Assembly: GCF_027359415.1 (NCBI RefSeq)
Contig: NZ_CP114780.1
Coordinates: 1,696,764-1,760,763, forward strand
Direction of reading: 5' to 3'
DNA length: 64,000 bases
Origin: Prochlorococcus marinus str. MIT 0918
GTDB taxonomy: Bacteria; Cyanobacteriota; Cyanobacteriia; PCC-6307; Cyanobiaceae
In this document: in pieces, positions 27,188-38,068 of the stretch
How the letters are laid out: every line of letters starts with the position of its first letter
Position numbering within the stretch: position 1 is the first letter of the stretch
Notes under the pieces: model-generated
Told to the model about the DNA's origin: nothing
What the model saw: only the letters and a program-made list of their open reading frames with translations
The model's database searches: none
Made by a program: the position numbers and the translations under genes

Positions 27188-28498
27188 CTATTTTATATAT
27201 TCTTTAAGCACACCATTTCTGTTGGGGTGCCGTAATTTTCTTAAGGCTTTTGCCTCTATTTGGCGTATGCGCTCTCGGGTGACATCAAAAATCTGCCCGA
27301 TTTCTTCTAATGTTTTCATTCGTCCATCATCAAGTCCATAACGCAATCTAAGAACGTCTCTTTCTCTAGGGCTAAGAGTAGCAAGAACTCCTTCGAGATC
27401 TTCCCTGAGAAGTGTTTTGGCAACATCTAATTCAGGGTTTTCTGAATCTGATTCAATGAAATCTCCTAGACGAGAATCTTCTTCTTTCCCTATTGGAGTT
27501 TCTAGTGAGATAGGTAGTTGAGCACTTTTAGCTATAAAGCGAAGTTTTTCAATGGTCATCTCCATACTTTCGGCAATTTCTTCTTCACTTGGCTTTCTTC
27601 CAAACTCTTGACTAAGGACTTTTGTGGTTTTTTTGATTCTTGAAATGGTTTCATATAGATGGACAGGGAGCCTTATTGTTCGACTTTGGTCTGCAATTGC
27701 TCTTGTGATTGCTTGACGGATCCACCAAGTTGCATATGTTGAAAACTTATACCCTTTTTCATGATCAAATTTTTCTGCAGCACGAATTAACCCAAGACTT
27801 CCTTCTTGAATGAGATCTTGAAAGGAAAGACCTCTGTTCATATATTTTTTTGCGATTGAAACAACTAGACGGAGGTTTGATTGAACCATTTTTTCTTTTG
27901 CCCTTCGTGCAAGCATTAACCTTCGACGGAACCTTGCCATTGGCATGTTCACTAAAGCGGCCCATTCTTTTTTTGTAGGGTAATTACCATGTTCACTTTC
28001 AAATTGGAGAGCAAGTTCTTCTAGATGAAGAAGATCTGCTATTTTTCTTGCCAGTTCAATTTCTTCATCGGGTCTAAGTAGTCTTATGCGACCAATCTCT
28101 TGAAGATAAACCCTAATGGAGTCTTCTGTATAAACGCCTTTGGGGCCAAGCTTGATACTCGCAAGTGCTTTTTCTCTTGCTTCTTGATCACTTAAATTTA
28201 AATCTTCCTCAGATGAGCTTGATGTTAAATCTAAGTCAGTATCAGTATCAGTTTGGCTATCACTAGCACGAAGAAGCTCATCAGCAACAAGGTCTAAATT
28301 TTGATTTGAAGGATCTAATTCTTCAGCATTAATTTCAGATGAAGTTGCAGTATTAACACTATTGTTTGGGCTGCTTTTTTTCTTTTTCTTTTTTTTGCTC
28401 ACTTCGTTTGTATTGGAAGTAGAGGAAATCTTTTTCTCTTGATTTAATTTTGCTTTGGCAGTTTTAACAGCTTTTTTTTGGGTGATAATAGTGCTCAT
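27188..28498 (-). CDS. rpoD: Principal RNA polymerase sigma factor (RpoD/SigA, group 1)
   Basis: A 436-residue sigma-70. A long Lys/Ser/Asn- and Asp-rich N-terminal segment (about 1-110) replaces the usual region 1.1. Region 1.2 follows ([15 protein letters not shown]), then core-binding and -10 recognition regions 2.1-2.4 ([32 protein letters not shown]), and region 4 with the -35 helix-turn-helix [20 protein letters not shown]. The last residues ([14 protein letters not shown]) match cyanobacterial SigA. The upstream 373-base spacer contains a possible structured RNA. Confidence 0.96.
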   Translation of the reverse strand: MSTIITQKKAVKTAKAKLNQEKKISSTSNTNEVSKKKKKKKSSPNNSVNTATSSEINAEELDPSNQNLDLVADELLRASDSQTDTDTDLDLTSSSSEEDLNLSDQEAREKALASIKLGPKGVYTEDSIRVYLQEIGRIRLLRPDEEIELARKIADLLHLEELALQFESEHGNYPTKKEWAALVNMPMARFRRRLMLARRAKEKMVQSNLRLVVSIAKKYMNRGLSFQDLIQEGSLGLIRAAEKFDHEKGYKFSTYATWWIRQAITRAIADQSRTIRLPVHLYETISRIKKTTKVLSQEFGRKPSEEEIAESMEMTIEKLRFIAKSAQLPISLETPIGKEEDSRLGDFIESDSENPELDVAKTLLREDLEGVLATLSPRERDVLRLRYGLDDGRMKTLEEIGQIFDVTRERIRQIEAKALRKLRHPNRNGVLKEYIK

Positions 28499-28871
28499 TT
28501 AAAAACTCACAAAAGGATAGAAGTTAGTGCTTTAGAAAAGATATTTACTTTTGAGCACCTTGAATTTCAATAACAATTCTTTTGAGGTTGGAATTTTATA
28601 ATCAATAAACATCAATTACCCTTCTCAATGGCAAATGATATTTTCAATTAAGAATGAACCTCTTATAAATGTGTTATTAAAATGGCTTAGTGGTTCCTGC
28701 AGAGCTGCTAGGGGCTTTCTCAGGCAGGCTTGACTTTTTTGAGGTTGCACCCCCAAAAAGCTGAGCTTCTTACCTTCCCTCTGAACAGAACTCTGTATTG
28801 TTGAGATAACAGCTATTTGCTGTATCAATTTAAGTTTATGAAAAATTTCTAAAGTAGGCAACTGTTTCTCT
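28499..28871. other. 373-base divergent spacer between rpoD and priA
   Basis: The rpoD-proximal third is ordinary AT-rich DNA. Bases about 28680-28830 are clearly richer in G and C and contain several inverted repeats, listed as a candidate RNA. The rest should hold the divergent rpoD and priA promoters. No convincing coding frame was found; a 78-residue minus frame looks like noise. Confidence 0.45.
28680..28830. ncRNA. Candidate structured RNA or leader upstream of priA/rpoD
   Basis: The block contrasts with the AT-rich spacers of this genome: it includes CCTGC...GCAGG (about 28697-28729), TGAGGTTGCACCCCC, AAGCTGAGCTT, ACAG-AACT-CTGT (28789-28800) and a stem TTGA...ACAGC-TATTT-GCTGT...TCAA (28801-28828). 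Raised GC plus clustered dyads in a non-coding gap is typical of small RNAs or leaders in Prochlorococcus. Neither strand nor ends can be set from sequence, and I cannot match it securely to a Yfr family. Confidence 0.3.
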
Positions 28872-31121
28872 ATGGGCTTTAAAGAAATAGAAGTTTGGCT
28901 AGATGTAGGAAGGGAAGGCCGTTGCTTTACTTATGCTGATGGGAATTGTTTAGGGACAGATATTGGGGACATAGTTCTTGTGCGATTAAAAGGGAGAAAA
29001 ATGCATGGACTTGTCGTTCAAATTAATGAAGGACTTCCTGGTACAACAAAAGAAACTAATTGTCAGACTGAAAATTATTCCTTAAGCAATATTGATGCGC
29101 TTTTGCAGAAAGCCGCAGTAGAACCGTCTTGGCGTGAATGGATTGAATCGACAGCAGCTCAATGTCACATCAGTTCATTCAAAATGATTAAAGCAGCTTT
29201 GCCTTCTGGCTGGCTAGGGAAAGGGAGGAAAAATAATTTTGAGCCTCGAATGTTGTGGTGGTTTTTTTTAAAAACTTCAGATATTTCTTCAGAAAAACTT
29301 TCCCCTAGACAAAGAGCCCTTCAACGGTTCCTATCTGAACATAAAGGTGCTTGGCAGAAAGACCTTCTTTTAGAAGGCTTTTCCATAGCATTTTTAAAAG
29401 GTTGTTTGCAAAAGGGGATAGTAAGGCGTCAGAAACGTTGTTTGAATTTCCAAAAAGAGGTTGGCCTGCAAGCAATTAATCCTTCCCCAGATAATAAAGA
29501 ACGCTCCCTTACTAATGAACAGATCAATGCTTTAGATCTTTATGACAAACAAGTACCAGGTTCAGCACTACTTCTATGGGGTGTCACAGGTTCAGGTAAG
29601 ACAGAAGTCTACTTACAGATGGCAGCAAGAGAATTATCTAAAGGAAGAAATTGTTTAATTTTGACTCCGGAAATAGGACTAATACCTCAACTTGTTGATC
29701 GCTTTGTACAACGCTTCGGGTCTAAAGTTTTGGAATATCACAGTAGCTGCTCAGATAGTCAAAAGGTTAAAACTTGGCGTGCTGTCTTAACAGCTACTTA
29801 CCCAGTAGTAGTAGTAGGAACACGTTCAGCAGTCTTTCTCCCTCTATCTCCTTTAGGATTAATCGTTCTTGATGAAGAACATGATAGCTCTTATAAACAA
29901 GAAAACCCAATGCCTTGTTATCATGCTAGGGAGCTTGCCTTGGAACGTGCGCAAAGAATTGGTTCAAAAGTCGTTTTAGGAAGTGCTACTCCTTCACTAT
30001 CTACCTGGAAAAGGCTCTACCCTAATGGATCTATTTCTTTAGCTCGGTTAACCACTCGAATAGCAGATAAGCCTTTGCCTACGGTCTCTATTGTAGATAT
30101 GAGACAGGAATTGGCTGATGGAAATAGACGAATTCTAAGCAGACCTTTAATTGACCGCCTTGCGGCCTTGCCAAAATTGGGTGAACAAGCTGTGATTTTG
30201 GTGCCAAGGAGAGGTTATAGTACTTTCCTAAGTTGTCGTAGTTGTGGCGATGTCGTTCAATGTCCAAATTGTGATGTATCATTAACTGTTCATAAAAATA
30301 GACATAATCATCAGGTCTTGAGATGTCATTGGTGTGATTATCAAGCAGCTATAGGAATTAAATGTAATGAATGTGGCTCAAATGCTTTTAAACCATTTGG
30401 AGCAGGGACTCAACGTGTAATAGAACAACTCGAGAATGAGCTTGAAGACTTAAGGTTCTTAAGATTTGATAGAGATACTACCCGGGGCCGTGATGGACAT
30501 AGAAAGCTGCTTTCACAGTTCGCAGATGGAGAAGCAGATGTTCTGATTGGGACTCAAATGCTTGCTAAAGGCATGGATTTGCCAAAGGTTACTCTGGCTG
30601 TTGTACTGGCTGCTGATGGCTTATTGCATCGTCCAGATTTATTTGCTGAAGAACAAGCATTGCAGCTGTTTTTACAACTTGCAGGTCGTGCTGGCCGAGG
30701 TGAAAAACCTGGGAAAGTCCTTGTACAGACTTACTCTCCAGAACACCCAGTGATTCAACATCTGATAGATGGGAGTTATGAAAATTTTTTAAAAAAAGAA
30801 GCTGAGTTAAGACGTAATGCTGGAATGGTTCCATATAGCAGAGCATGTTTACTTAGGCTGTCAGGTGAATCTTCTTCTTTGACAGCTACATCTGCAACAG
30901 CATTAGCAGAATATATTAAACCTTTATGTCACAAAACTGGTTGGATTCTTTTAGGTCCTTCTCCTTCATTAGTCGAAAGAGTTGCAGGTAAAAGCCGTTG
31001 GCAACTTTTATTGCACGGTCCCGAATTGAGTGCATTACCGTTGCCTTGTTTGGATGATTTGTATAAATGTCTTCCTAAAGATATAAGCTTGTCTATTGAT
31101 CCAGACCCTATTCAATTATAA
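28872..31121 (+). CDS. priA: Primosomal protein N', replication restart helicase PriA
   Basis: PriA reloads the replisome at stalled forks. The 749-residue protein has a DNA-binding N-terminal domain and the helicase core with Walker A GVTGSGKTEVYLQ and Walker B VLDEEHDSSYKQ. It also has the eight-cysteine zinc module (CRSCGDVVQCPNC, CHWCDYQ, CNECGS) and motifs V-VI (GTQMLAKGMDLPKVTL, QLAGRAGRGEKPG). Length matches the family. It is divergent from rpoD. Confidence 0.96.
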   Translation: MGFKEIEVWLDVGREGRCFTYADGNCLGTDIGDIVLVRLKGRKMHGLVVQINEGLPGTTKETNCQTENYSLSNIDALLQKAAVEPSWREWIESTAAQCHISSFKMIKAALPSGWLGKGRKNNFEPRMLWWFFLKTSDISSEKLSPRQRALQRFLSEHKGAWQKDLLLEGFSIAFLKGCLQKGIVRRQKRCLNFQKEVGLQAINPSPDNKERSLTNEQINALDLYDKQVPGSALLLWGVTGSGKTEVYLQMAARELSKGRNCLILTPEIGLIPQLVDRFVQRFGSKVLEYHSSCSDSQKVKTWRAVLTATYPVVVVGTRSAVFLPLSPLGLIVLDEEHDSSYKQENPMPCYHARELALERAQRIGSKVVLGSATPSLSTWKRLYPNGSISLARLTTRIADKPLPTVSIVDMRQELADGNRRILSRPLIDRLAALPKLGEQAVILVPRRGYSTFLSCRSCGDVVQCPNCDVSLTVHKNRHNHQVLRCHWCDYQAAIGIKCNECGSNAFKPFGAGTQRVIEQLENELEDLRFLRFDRDTTRGRDGHRKLLSQFADGEADVLIGTQMLAKGMDLPKVTLAVVLAADGLLHRPDLFAEEQALQLFLQLAGRAGRGEKPGKVLVQTYSPEHPVIQHLIDGSYENFLKKEAELRRNAGMVPYSRACLLRLSGESSSLTATSATALAEYIKPLCHKTGWILLGPSPSLVERVAGKSRWQLLLHGPELSALPLPCLDDLYKCLPKDISLSIDPDPIQL

Positions 31122-31132
31122 AGATTATTTTG

Positions 31133-32227
31133 TTATGGAGGCAATTCAGGGAAGCCAAATCCCATTTGAAGCTTAATATTTTGAATAATTAAACTTAGAA
31201 GCATTATGCAAATAATCCCTATAGTCCCTAGCCCAAGTCGACTCCAATGCCATTTATGAATAGATAATTTATTTATATTTCCTAATTGAAGTTGCCAATT
31301 GATGTTTTTATCGTTAATTGTTGGTTGAACTGGGCTGCCTTTAGGAATTGACTTAGGCGATAAAGGATTAATATTAACTTCTATTTTTAGTCCTGGTATC
31401 TCTGGGAATTTCGTAAGATCAATATTTAAATCAAGATTTTGTTGTATTCCTATTAGCCAATTTTTTTCCTGCAAATTCATATTTGTTGGAGGCATTTCAA
31501 CTCCAGCTGTATTAGAGGCTCTTAAAAGGGTATTCTTTAATAAAATATTTGCATCTTTCGAATTTAATGATTGAGAATAAATATTTTGAATTCCTTCTTC
31601 AGTAGTTTCTATATTTAATTTAGGAGTTAATTCTCTTATTGAAGAAATAAATTCTTCTTGCCAAGGTAGGATTTTATTAGAATTACTTTTAATAGACCAA
31701 TTTATCGCTAACTTATCTGCCCCTTTTAATTGAATTTCGGTGGTAAACCTCATACACCCACTCAGAAGAAATGTTAATAGTAAAAGAATTGTTAGTGTTG
31801 TTAATGTAAACCCTATCTTTAGATCTTTTGTCTCCCCAGTAGGAGCTTTGGGTTCAATTTTCTTTGGCTTCTGCTTATTAATATAATTCTTATTTTTGCT
31901 TAAACTATTAATATTTAAATTAGGTATCTCGATTGACCAGCTTTTAGGCCTCTCTAATTCAGGCGAGGCTAATATTGAGAGTAATTGTTTAGCTTGTTGG
32001 CGAATAGAATCATCTTTGTGTTTTGTGAGTTGTTTGCAATAAGAAAGAGCTTTTGAGGATTCTCCAGTGCCTACTAAAGCTGTGATCATTAATATTCCTA
32101 ATTTTGCTCCATTTGAGGTAAGAAGAGAATCTTGTTCCAGAAGTGTTTCTAGAGATGTAATACATTCATGGTAAGAACCTCTGGCTAAAGCTTCTTCAGC
32201 TAGTTTTAGAGTCGTTTCCCGACTCAT
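31133..32227 (-). CDS. DUF3153-type membrane protein with N-terminal helical repeats
   Basis: A 364-residue protein. Residues 1-100 are helical and TPR-like (LAEEALARGSYHECITSLETLL). A low-complexity linker and a transmembrane/lipobox-like segment follow (LTILLLLTFLLSGCMRF, with Cys at about 157). The outer domain has GADKLAINWSIKSNSNKILPWQEEFI, and a second transmembrane helix lies near the C-terminus (about 335-352). The core resembles DUF3153 of cyanobacteria. It starts 3 bases after the argB stop, so it is cotranscribed with argB. Function unknown. Confidence 0.75.
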   Translation of the reverse strand: MSRETTLKLAEEALARGSYHECITSLETLLEQDSLLTSNGAKLGILMITALVGTGESSKALSYCKQLTKHKDDSIRQQAKQLLSILASPELERPKSWSIEIPNLNINSLSKNKNYINKQKPKKIEPKAPTGETKDLKIGFTLTTLTILLLLTFLLSGCMRFTTEIQLKGADKLAINWSIKSNSNKILPWQEEFISSIRELTPKLNIETTEEGIQNIYSQSLNSKDANILLKNTLLRASNTAGVEMPPTNMNLQEKNWLIGIQQNLDLNIDLTKFPEIPGLKIEVNINPLSPKSIPKGSPVQPTINDKNINWQLQLGNINKLSIHKWHWSRLGLGTIGIICIMLLSLIIQNIKLQMGFGFPELPP

Positions 32228-32230
32228 TAT

Positions 32231-33145
32231 TTAACCCCGTCCAATAATCATTGTACCTATGCCTTTGTCAGTGAATAATTCTAAAAGGAGGGCATGTGAA
32301 ATGCGGCCATCGATAATATGTGCAGCAGAAACCCCTTGAGCTAAGGCTCGAATACAACATTTGGTCTTTGGCATCATGCCACCTTTTACAATTTCGTTTT
32401 CTATAAGCTTTCGTGCTTCTGATAGACGTATCTGCTGAATAAGTGTATTGGAGTCGTTCTCTTTTTCTAAAATACCAGGAGTATCTGTTAATAAAATCAA
32501 TTTTTCAGCTCCAATGGCAGCTGCTATTTCCCCAGCAACAGTATCTGCATTGATGTTGTAGTTGGTTCCGACTTCAGAGGAAGCAACACTAGAGATCACG
32601 GGTATATAGCCTTTATCTATAAGAGGTTCAATAACTTCTGGGTTGACTCTTGCAACTTCTCCAACTAATCCATGACTCCCATCGCCCAATGGACGTGCCT
32701 CAATTAACCTTCCATCAATTCCACACAGTCCTACTGAGGAAGCTCCTAATTTATTTATTCCATTAACTATTTGCTTATTTACTCTTCCTACAAGAACCAT
32801 TTCGACAATATCCATTGTTGCTGAATCAGTAACTCGTAATCCATCACGGAATTGACTATTGATTTTTAGTTTGCTGAGCCATTGATTTATTTCTGGTCCG
32901 CCTCCATGAATAATTATTGGATGAGCTCCTACTGTTGACAATAATGCAATATCTCTAAAAACAGCTTCTTTTAGCTTTTCATTCTTCATTGCCGCACCGC
33001 CGTATTTGATTACAATTCGACGGCCTGAAAACTTTTGTATATAAGGCAATGCTTCGCTTAGTACAGAGACTCTTATAGAGTCTTGATCGCAATGACTAGT
33101 CTGTATTGATTTTTTTGTGTCTGAAGAATAATTATTTAATATCAT
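32231..33145 (-). CDS. argB: N-acetylglutamate kinase
   Basis: Second step of arginine synthesis, the step usually controlled by arginine and, in cyanobacteria, relieved by PII. The 304-residue amino-acid-kinase fold shows [45 protein letters not shown] and [14 protein letters not shown] near the C-terminus. It lies between DUF2854 (upstream, 5-base gap) and the DUF3153 gene (3-base gap) on one strand. Confidence 0.97.
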   Translation of the reverse strand: MILNNYSSDTKKSIQTSHCDQDSIRVSVLSEALPYIQKFSGRRIVIKYGGAAMKNEKLKEAVFRDIALLSTVGAHPIIIHGGGPEINQWLSKLKINSQFRDGLRVTDSATMDIVEMVLVGRVNKQIVNGINKLGASSVGLCGIDGRLIEARPLGDGSHGLVGEVARVNPEVIEPLIDKGYIPVISSVASSEVGTNYNINADTVAGEIAAAIGAEKLILLTDTPGILEKENDSNTLIQQIRLSEARKLIENEIVKGGMMPKTKCCIRALAQGVSAAHIIDGRISHALLLELFTDKGIGTMIIGRG

Positions 33146-33150
33146 TTGTT

Positions 33151-33705
33151 TTAGTCATTGTCGGTTGTATTTGTAATTGGAAGAAGTTCAAGGATTATTT
33201 CTTCAGGGTTAGGAGCAGTGATACTTGCTTTTAAATTACTTGCAAAGAATCTGCCTAAACGATCTTTTTTTTCTTCCCATTTCTCTATAGGAACACCACA
33301 AAACAAAAATGTCATTCGAATACCAAATTTTTGATTTTTTTCTATTAATTCAATTTCCCGCAGCTGTGGAGGTTTGTTTTCATCCCAAAGCTTTAATGCC
33401 TGAAGGGATGTTTCAAGATGAGCTCTTTGTCCATAGCGGAATCTTGTAACGTCGCCAATTAGGTTAGAAAGCTCTTTGGGTCCTTTTAAATTTAATTTGT
33501 TTAAGTCTGATTTTTGTATGGAACTTTTAGCAGGAGGTATCTCAGAATTTTTCAAGGCTAACCCGATTAGTAAAATAGGCACACCATAGAAAAAAGTAGG
33601 AACGCTTAAGTTTGCCGCATCATTGAAATAGGAAATAAGTCCTATAATTGCAAGGATTCCACCTGTTATGGAAATTAGACTTGCAGGTGACGGAAGTTTG
33701 TTCAT
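33151..33705 (-). CDS. DUF2854-type membrane protein
   Basis: A 184-residue protein with two N-terminal transmembrane helices ([18 protein letters not shown] and [17 protein letters not shown]). A soluble domain follows that includes [25 protein letters not shown] and [17 protein letters not shown]. This is the layout of the cyanobacterial/plastid DUF2854 family, whose function is unknown. It is the first gene of the argB run. Confidence 0.82.
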   Translation of the reverse strand: MNKLPSPASLISITGGILAIIGLISYFNDAANLSVPTFFYGVPILLIGLALKNSEIPPAKSSIQKSDLNKLNLKGPKELSNLIGDVTRFRYGQRAHLETSLQALKLWDENKPPQLREIELIEKNQKFGIRMTFLFCGVPIEKWEEKKDRLGRFFASNLKASITAPNPEEIILELLPITNTTDND

Positions 33706-33757
33706 TTTAGTAATTTGGGCTTGTTAGGGCTTAAATTTTGTTTAGAGAGAAACATTG

Positions 33758-33943
33758 ATGGCATCACCAGATAAACAATCTATTGATTTGCATGAGCTTA
33801 TAGCTCTTTTGGATAATGATAGGGCTTTGTTATTAGAAAAGATTGATAAAGGTTGCTGGCCTGAACTTAGGCATGATTTGGCTGCTTTAGAAAGGGAGCT
33901 TGGTCACTTTCTTGCCGCATCAACTAATCAATTTGGGAGTTAA
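33758..33943 (+). CDS. Small conserved-looking helical protein
   Basis: A 61-residue protein starting at ATG 33758 (a TTG one codon earlier is in frame). The sequence is helical and acidic, with LHELIALLDNDRALLLEKID and ELRHDLAALERELGHFLAAS. I recognise no family. It is divergent from the DUF2854 gene and ends 16 bases before the convergent ssb. Confidence 0.7.
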   Translation: MASPDKQSIDLHELIALLDNDRALLLEKIDKGCWPELRHDLAALERELGHFLAASTNQFGS

Positions 33944-33959
33944 TTATCAGAAAGTTGTT

Positions 33960-34424
33960 TTAAAAAGGAATGTCATCAGTATCAGGTATTAGAGGTGATG
34001 CATTCCACGTAACAGCCTCGTTAGGTTGAGTTGTTGTTGAAGTTTTTTCAGAAGAGTTAGGGCCTTTAGGTGAATTGGAAGTTGTGGACTCTAAATTGGG
34101 ATTTTGCTCTGATGGATTAGATGAGTTATCTGAATGAATTTTTGAAACAGTAAATTCTGCTTTTTTTTCTTTTGTCCCATCTTGTCTAGGGACAGTATTC
34201 ATTCTTAATCGGCCTTCAAGAATAATCTTTTCACCAACTTTAACGTTGTTTTGCAGAGTCTGAGCTTGGTTCCCCCAACCTATAGCTTTTATAGAACCTC
34301 TTGGATCATCTGCCCTAAGCCCTTCGAAGCTAACTTCCATTTCTGCAATGGGAGTTTGACTGTCCTGCGTGTAACGAATGGTCGGGGCAGTCTTGACCAT
34401 TACTTCTAATAAGCAGTGATTCAT
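33960..34424 (-). CDS. ssb: Single-stranded DNA-binding protein
   Basis: A 154-residue SSB: an N-terminal OB fold (about 1-100, with EVMVKTAPTIRYTQDSQTPIAEMEV and VGEKIILEGRLRMNT), a Ser/Asn/Thr-rich linker, and the conserved acidic tip DTDDIPF that binds partners such as PriA and RecO. It is divergent from cobK with a very short gap, so the promoters must overlap. Confidence 0.9.
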   Translation of the reverse strand: MNHCLLEVMVKTAPTIRYTQDSQTPIAEMEVSFEGLRADDPRGSIKAIGWGNQAQTLQNNVKVGEKIILEGRLRMNTVPRQDGTKEKKAEFTVSKIHSDNSSNPSEQNPNLESTTSNSPKGPNSSEKTSTTTQPNEAVTWNASPLIPDTDDIPF

Positions 34425-34459
34425 TTTTCTTTCAATCTGTGAGAGTTATCTTGATACAC

Positions 34460-35251
34460 ATGAGGAGAAATTGCCACCAACATATTTGGTTGTTATCTGG
34501 AACAGGTGAAGGCCCTTTGATAGCAAAAGCTTTAATTTCTAAAGGTTGGAAAGTGAGTGTAAGCGTTGTGACTGTCCAGGCTTCTCAGTCATATGCCCAT
34601 TTACCTTTGGAATCGCTATGGATAGGCGCTTTGGATGGACCTGATGGTATCCGTTTACTCCTGGCAAAAACTAAGGAAAAAAAACAGGGATTTGATGTAA
34701 TTATTGATGCTACGCATCCATTCGCAGCGGTAATAAGTTCTAATCTCAAGACAGTTTGCCAAGAATTGAATCAGCCTTTAATTCGTTTTGAACGCTCTTG
34801 TCGAACTAGCTCAAAAGCCTTTTTAATTAAAACTTACGAAGAATTACTTAATTTTGATTTATCTGGGAAAAGAATTTTATTTGCAATTGGATCAAGATCT
34901 CTACCAGAGGCTATTAATTTAGCTTCTCAAGGAGGCGCAACTGTTTTTGCAAGGGTTTTGCCAACTGTTGAAGGATTGACTAAAGCCTTGGCATGTGAAT
35001 TGCCTGAAAGTCATATAGCAGTGCTTAAACCACTTTTAGGTAAAACTATTGGTGAATTTGAATCAGGGCTATGCAGAAATTGGGAGATAACCGGTGTGGT
35101 TGCTAGGCAGTCTGAAGGGCAGACACAGATGGTTTGGCAAAATATTGCTAAAGAACAAAAACTTGATTTATGGTTGATTTCACGTCCAAGAGTGTCGAAA
35201 GAAGTTAGTGTATTTCATACTATTTCTGAAATGTTTGAGTATTTAAGATAA
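34460..35251 (+). CDS. cobK: Precorrin-6A reductase
   Basis: NAD(P)H-dependent reduction in the corrin ring pathway to B12. The 263-residue protein (ATG 34460; GTG at 34439 would add seven residues) begins IWLLSGTGEGPLIAKALISKG. It has ATHPFAAVISSNLKTVC and FERSCRT, with a second domain RILFAIGSRSLPEAINLA and AVLKPLLGKTIGEFE. It fits the CobK/CbiJ family in length and motifs. cutA follows by 35 bases. Confidence 0.9.
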   Translation: MRRNCHQHIWLLSGTGEGPLIAKALISKGWKVSVSVVTVQASQSYAHLPLESLWIGALDGPDGIRLLLAKTKEKKQGFDVIIDATHPFAAVISSNLKTVCQELNQPLIRFERSCRTSSKAFLIKTYEELLNFDLSGKRILFAIGSRSLPEAINLASQGGATVFARVLPTVEGLTKALACELPESHIAVLKPLLGKTIGEFESGLCRNWEITGVVARQSEGQTQMVWQNIAKEQKLDLWLISRPRVSKEVSVFHTISEMFEYLR

Positions 35252-35286
35252 GTGTTTAATTTTAAAGTAATTAATAATTTTCCCCT

Positions 35287-35613
35287 GTGATTTTTAATGA
35301 GAATGATCTGCTATTGGTTTTAACTAATGAAAGTAATGATAAGAATGCTAAGCAATTAGCGGAAGTTATTTTAAAAAAAAAATTAGCTGCTTGCATAACT
35401 TTTTCTAATATAAGTTCTATTTATTGGTGGAAAGATAAATTAGTAAATGGAGATGAAGTTCAGTTACTTATCAAGACAAGGTTAGACCTAATTCATAAGG
35501 TAAATGACTTAATAAAAAAGTTCCATAGCTATGAAGTTCCAGAGATTATTTATTTGAATGCTTGTGCTAGTAAGGAATATAAAGAATGGTTATATGAAAT
35601 GACTTTCAAATAA
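35287..35613 (+). CDS. cutA: CutA-like divalent cation tolerance protein
   Basis: A 108-residue trimeric ferredoxin-fold protein of the CutA1 family. It has KLAACITFSNISSIYWWKDKLVNGDEVQLLIKTR and HSYEVPEIIYL, both family hallmarks. It starts at GTG 35287. CutA1 resembles PII in fold; the copper-tolerance role is not general. The stop lies 7 bases from the convergent kinase gene. Confidence 0.93.
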   Translation: MIFNENDLLLVLTNESNDKNAKQLAEVILKKKLAACITFSNISSIYWWKDKLVNGDEVQLLIKTRLDLIHKVNDLIKKFHSYEVPEIIYLNACASKEYKEWLYEMTFK

Positions 35614-35620
35614 TATTTAG

Positions 35621-36610
35621 CTAGCAATATTTTTTTATTAAATCACTAAGAGATGCTTCTGATCTAGGACCAAATTGTGTAACTATATGACCTGAACAAA
35701 TTGCTCCAAGTTGTCCACATGCTTGTAAGTCTTTATTGTTTGTATAACCATAAAGAAAGCCACTAGCATACAAATCTCCTGCACCTGTTGTATCTATTGC
35801 CTTGCCGAGATTATAAGAATCTATAAAATAAGTATTGTTTTTTTCAATAATAACAGAGCCCTCCTTTCCTCTTGTTAATACGGCTATTTTACATTTGGGT
35901 CTAATTATTTCCATTGCCGCCTTGAAATCTTCTGATTCGTATAGTGAAATAATTTCAGATTCGTTTGCAAAAATAATATCAACATGATTTTCTATTAAAC
36001 GTTTAAAACTTTCTCTATGACGTTCAATGCAAAAAGAATCAGAAAGTGATAATGCTACTTTGCCCCCATAGTCTTTACATTCCTTTGCGGATATTTCTAA
36101 AGCACTTTTGGCTGAACTTTGATCCCAAAGATACCCTTCTAAATATAAGATTTTTGTTTCCCTTACTAAAGATAGATCTAAGTCTTTAGTGTCTAGAAAA
36201 ACCGATGCACCAAGATATGTGCACATTGTTCTTTCAGCATCAGGGGTAACATAAATAAGGCATCTAGCTGTTGAAGGCCCATCTTTAATAATTGGAGTAT
36301 TAAATAATACTCCAGTAGAACGAATATCATGCATAAATATATTCCCAAGTTGATCTTCTCTAACCCTTCCAATAAAACCAGTTTTAATTCCTAATTTAGA
36401 TAGTCCTGCAATTGTATTAGCTGCAGACCCACCAGAGGTTTCTATCCCTGCTCCACTTTTAGAATAAAGATATTCTGCTTCGGTTTCATTGATTAGTTTC
36501 ATATTGCCTTTTGGCAATGAGTTTTCTAAAAGAAATGAATCTTCTGTCTTGATAAGAATGTCTACGATTGCATTCCCAATTCCAACTACATCATATTTTT
36601 TAGTTTTCAT
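35621..36610 (-). CDS. PfkB-family carbohydrate/nucleoside kinase
   Basis: A 329-residue ribokinase-fold kinase. It begins KYDVVGIGNAIVDIL, has the substrate-side GGSAANTIAGLSKLG (about 59-73), ARCLIYVTPDAERTM, and the ATP/anion-hole motif DTTGAGDLYASGFLYG (catalytic Asp) near residue 280. The pattern fits the adenosine kinase/sugar kinase group often annotated as adenosine kinase in picocyanobacteria. Substrate not provable. It lies downstream of purA on the same strand with a 59-base gap. Confidence 0.85.
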   Translation of the reverse strand: MKTKKYDVVGIGNAIVDILIKTEDSFLLENSLPKGNMKLINETEAEYLYSKSGAGIETSGGSAANTIAGLSKLGIKTGFIGRVREDQLGNIFMHDIRSTGVLFNTPIIKDGPSTARCLIYVTPDAERTMCTYLGASVFLDTKDLDLSLVRETKILYLEGYLWDQSSAKSALEISAKECKDYGGKVALSLSDSFCIERHRESFKRLIENHVDIIFANESEIISLYESEDFKAAMEIIRPKCKIAVLTRGKEGSVIIEKNNTYFIDSYNLGKAIDTTGAGDLYASGFLYGYTNNKDLQACGQLGAICSGHIVTQFGPRSEASLSDLIKKYC

Positions 36611-36669
36611 TGTGATTAATTAATATAGAGGGTTAAATCTTATGATCATTAGAAATATATTGAATAACT

Positions 36670-38037
<1,368 letters not shown>

Positions 38038-38043
38038 TTATGG

Positions 38044-38065
38044 TTAAGTCAATTAAATGACTTAA
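38044..38065 (-). terminator. Hairpin just downstream of psb27
   Basis: TTAAGTCA (38044-38051) and TGACTTAA (38058-38065) form a perfect 8-base stem with a 6-base loop, 4 bases past the psb27 stop codon. Read on the minus strand a short A/T tract follows (CCATAAAAATC). It may terminate or stabilise the psb27 message before purA. Confidence 0.5.
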
Positions 38066-38068
38066 AAG

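Noticed and set aside
28625-28861. 78-residue minus-strand open frame upstream of rpoD
   Set aside because: Low-complexity, mixed composition, no ribosome-binding site, and it coincides with the GC-raised block that fits a non-coding RNA better.
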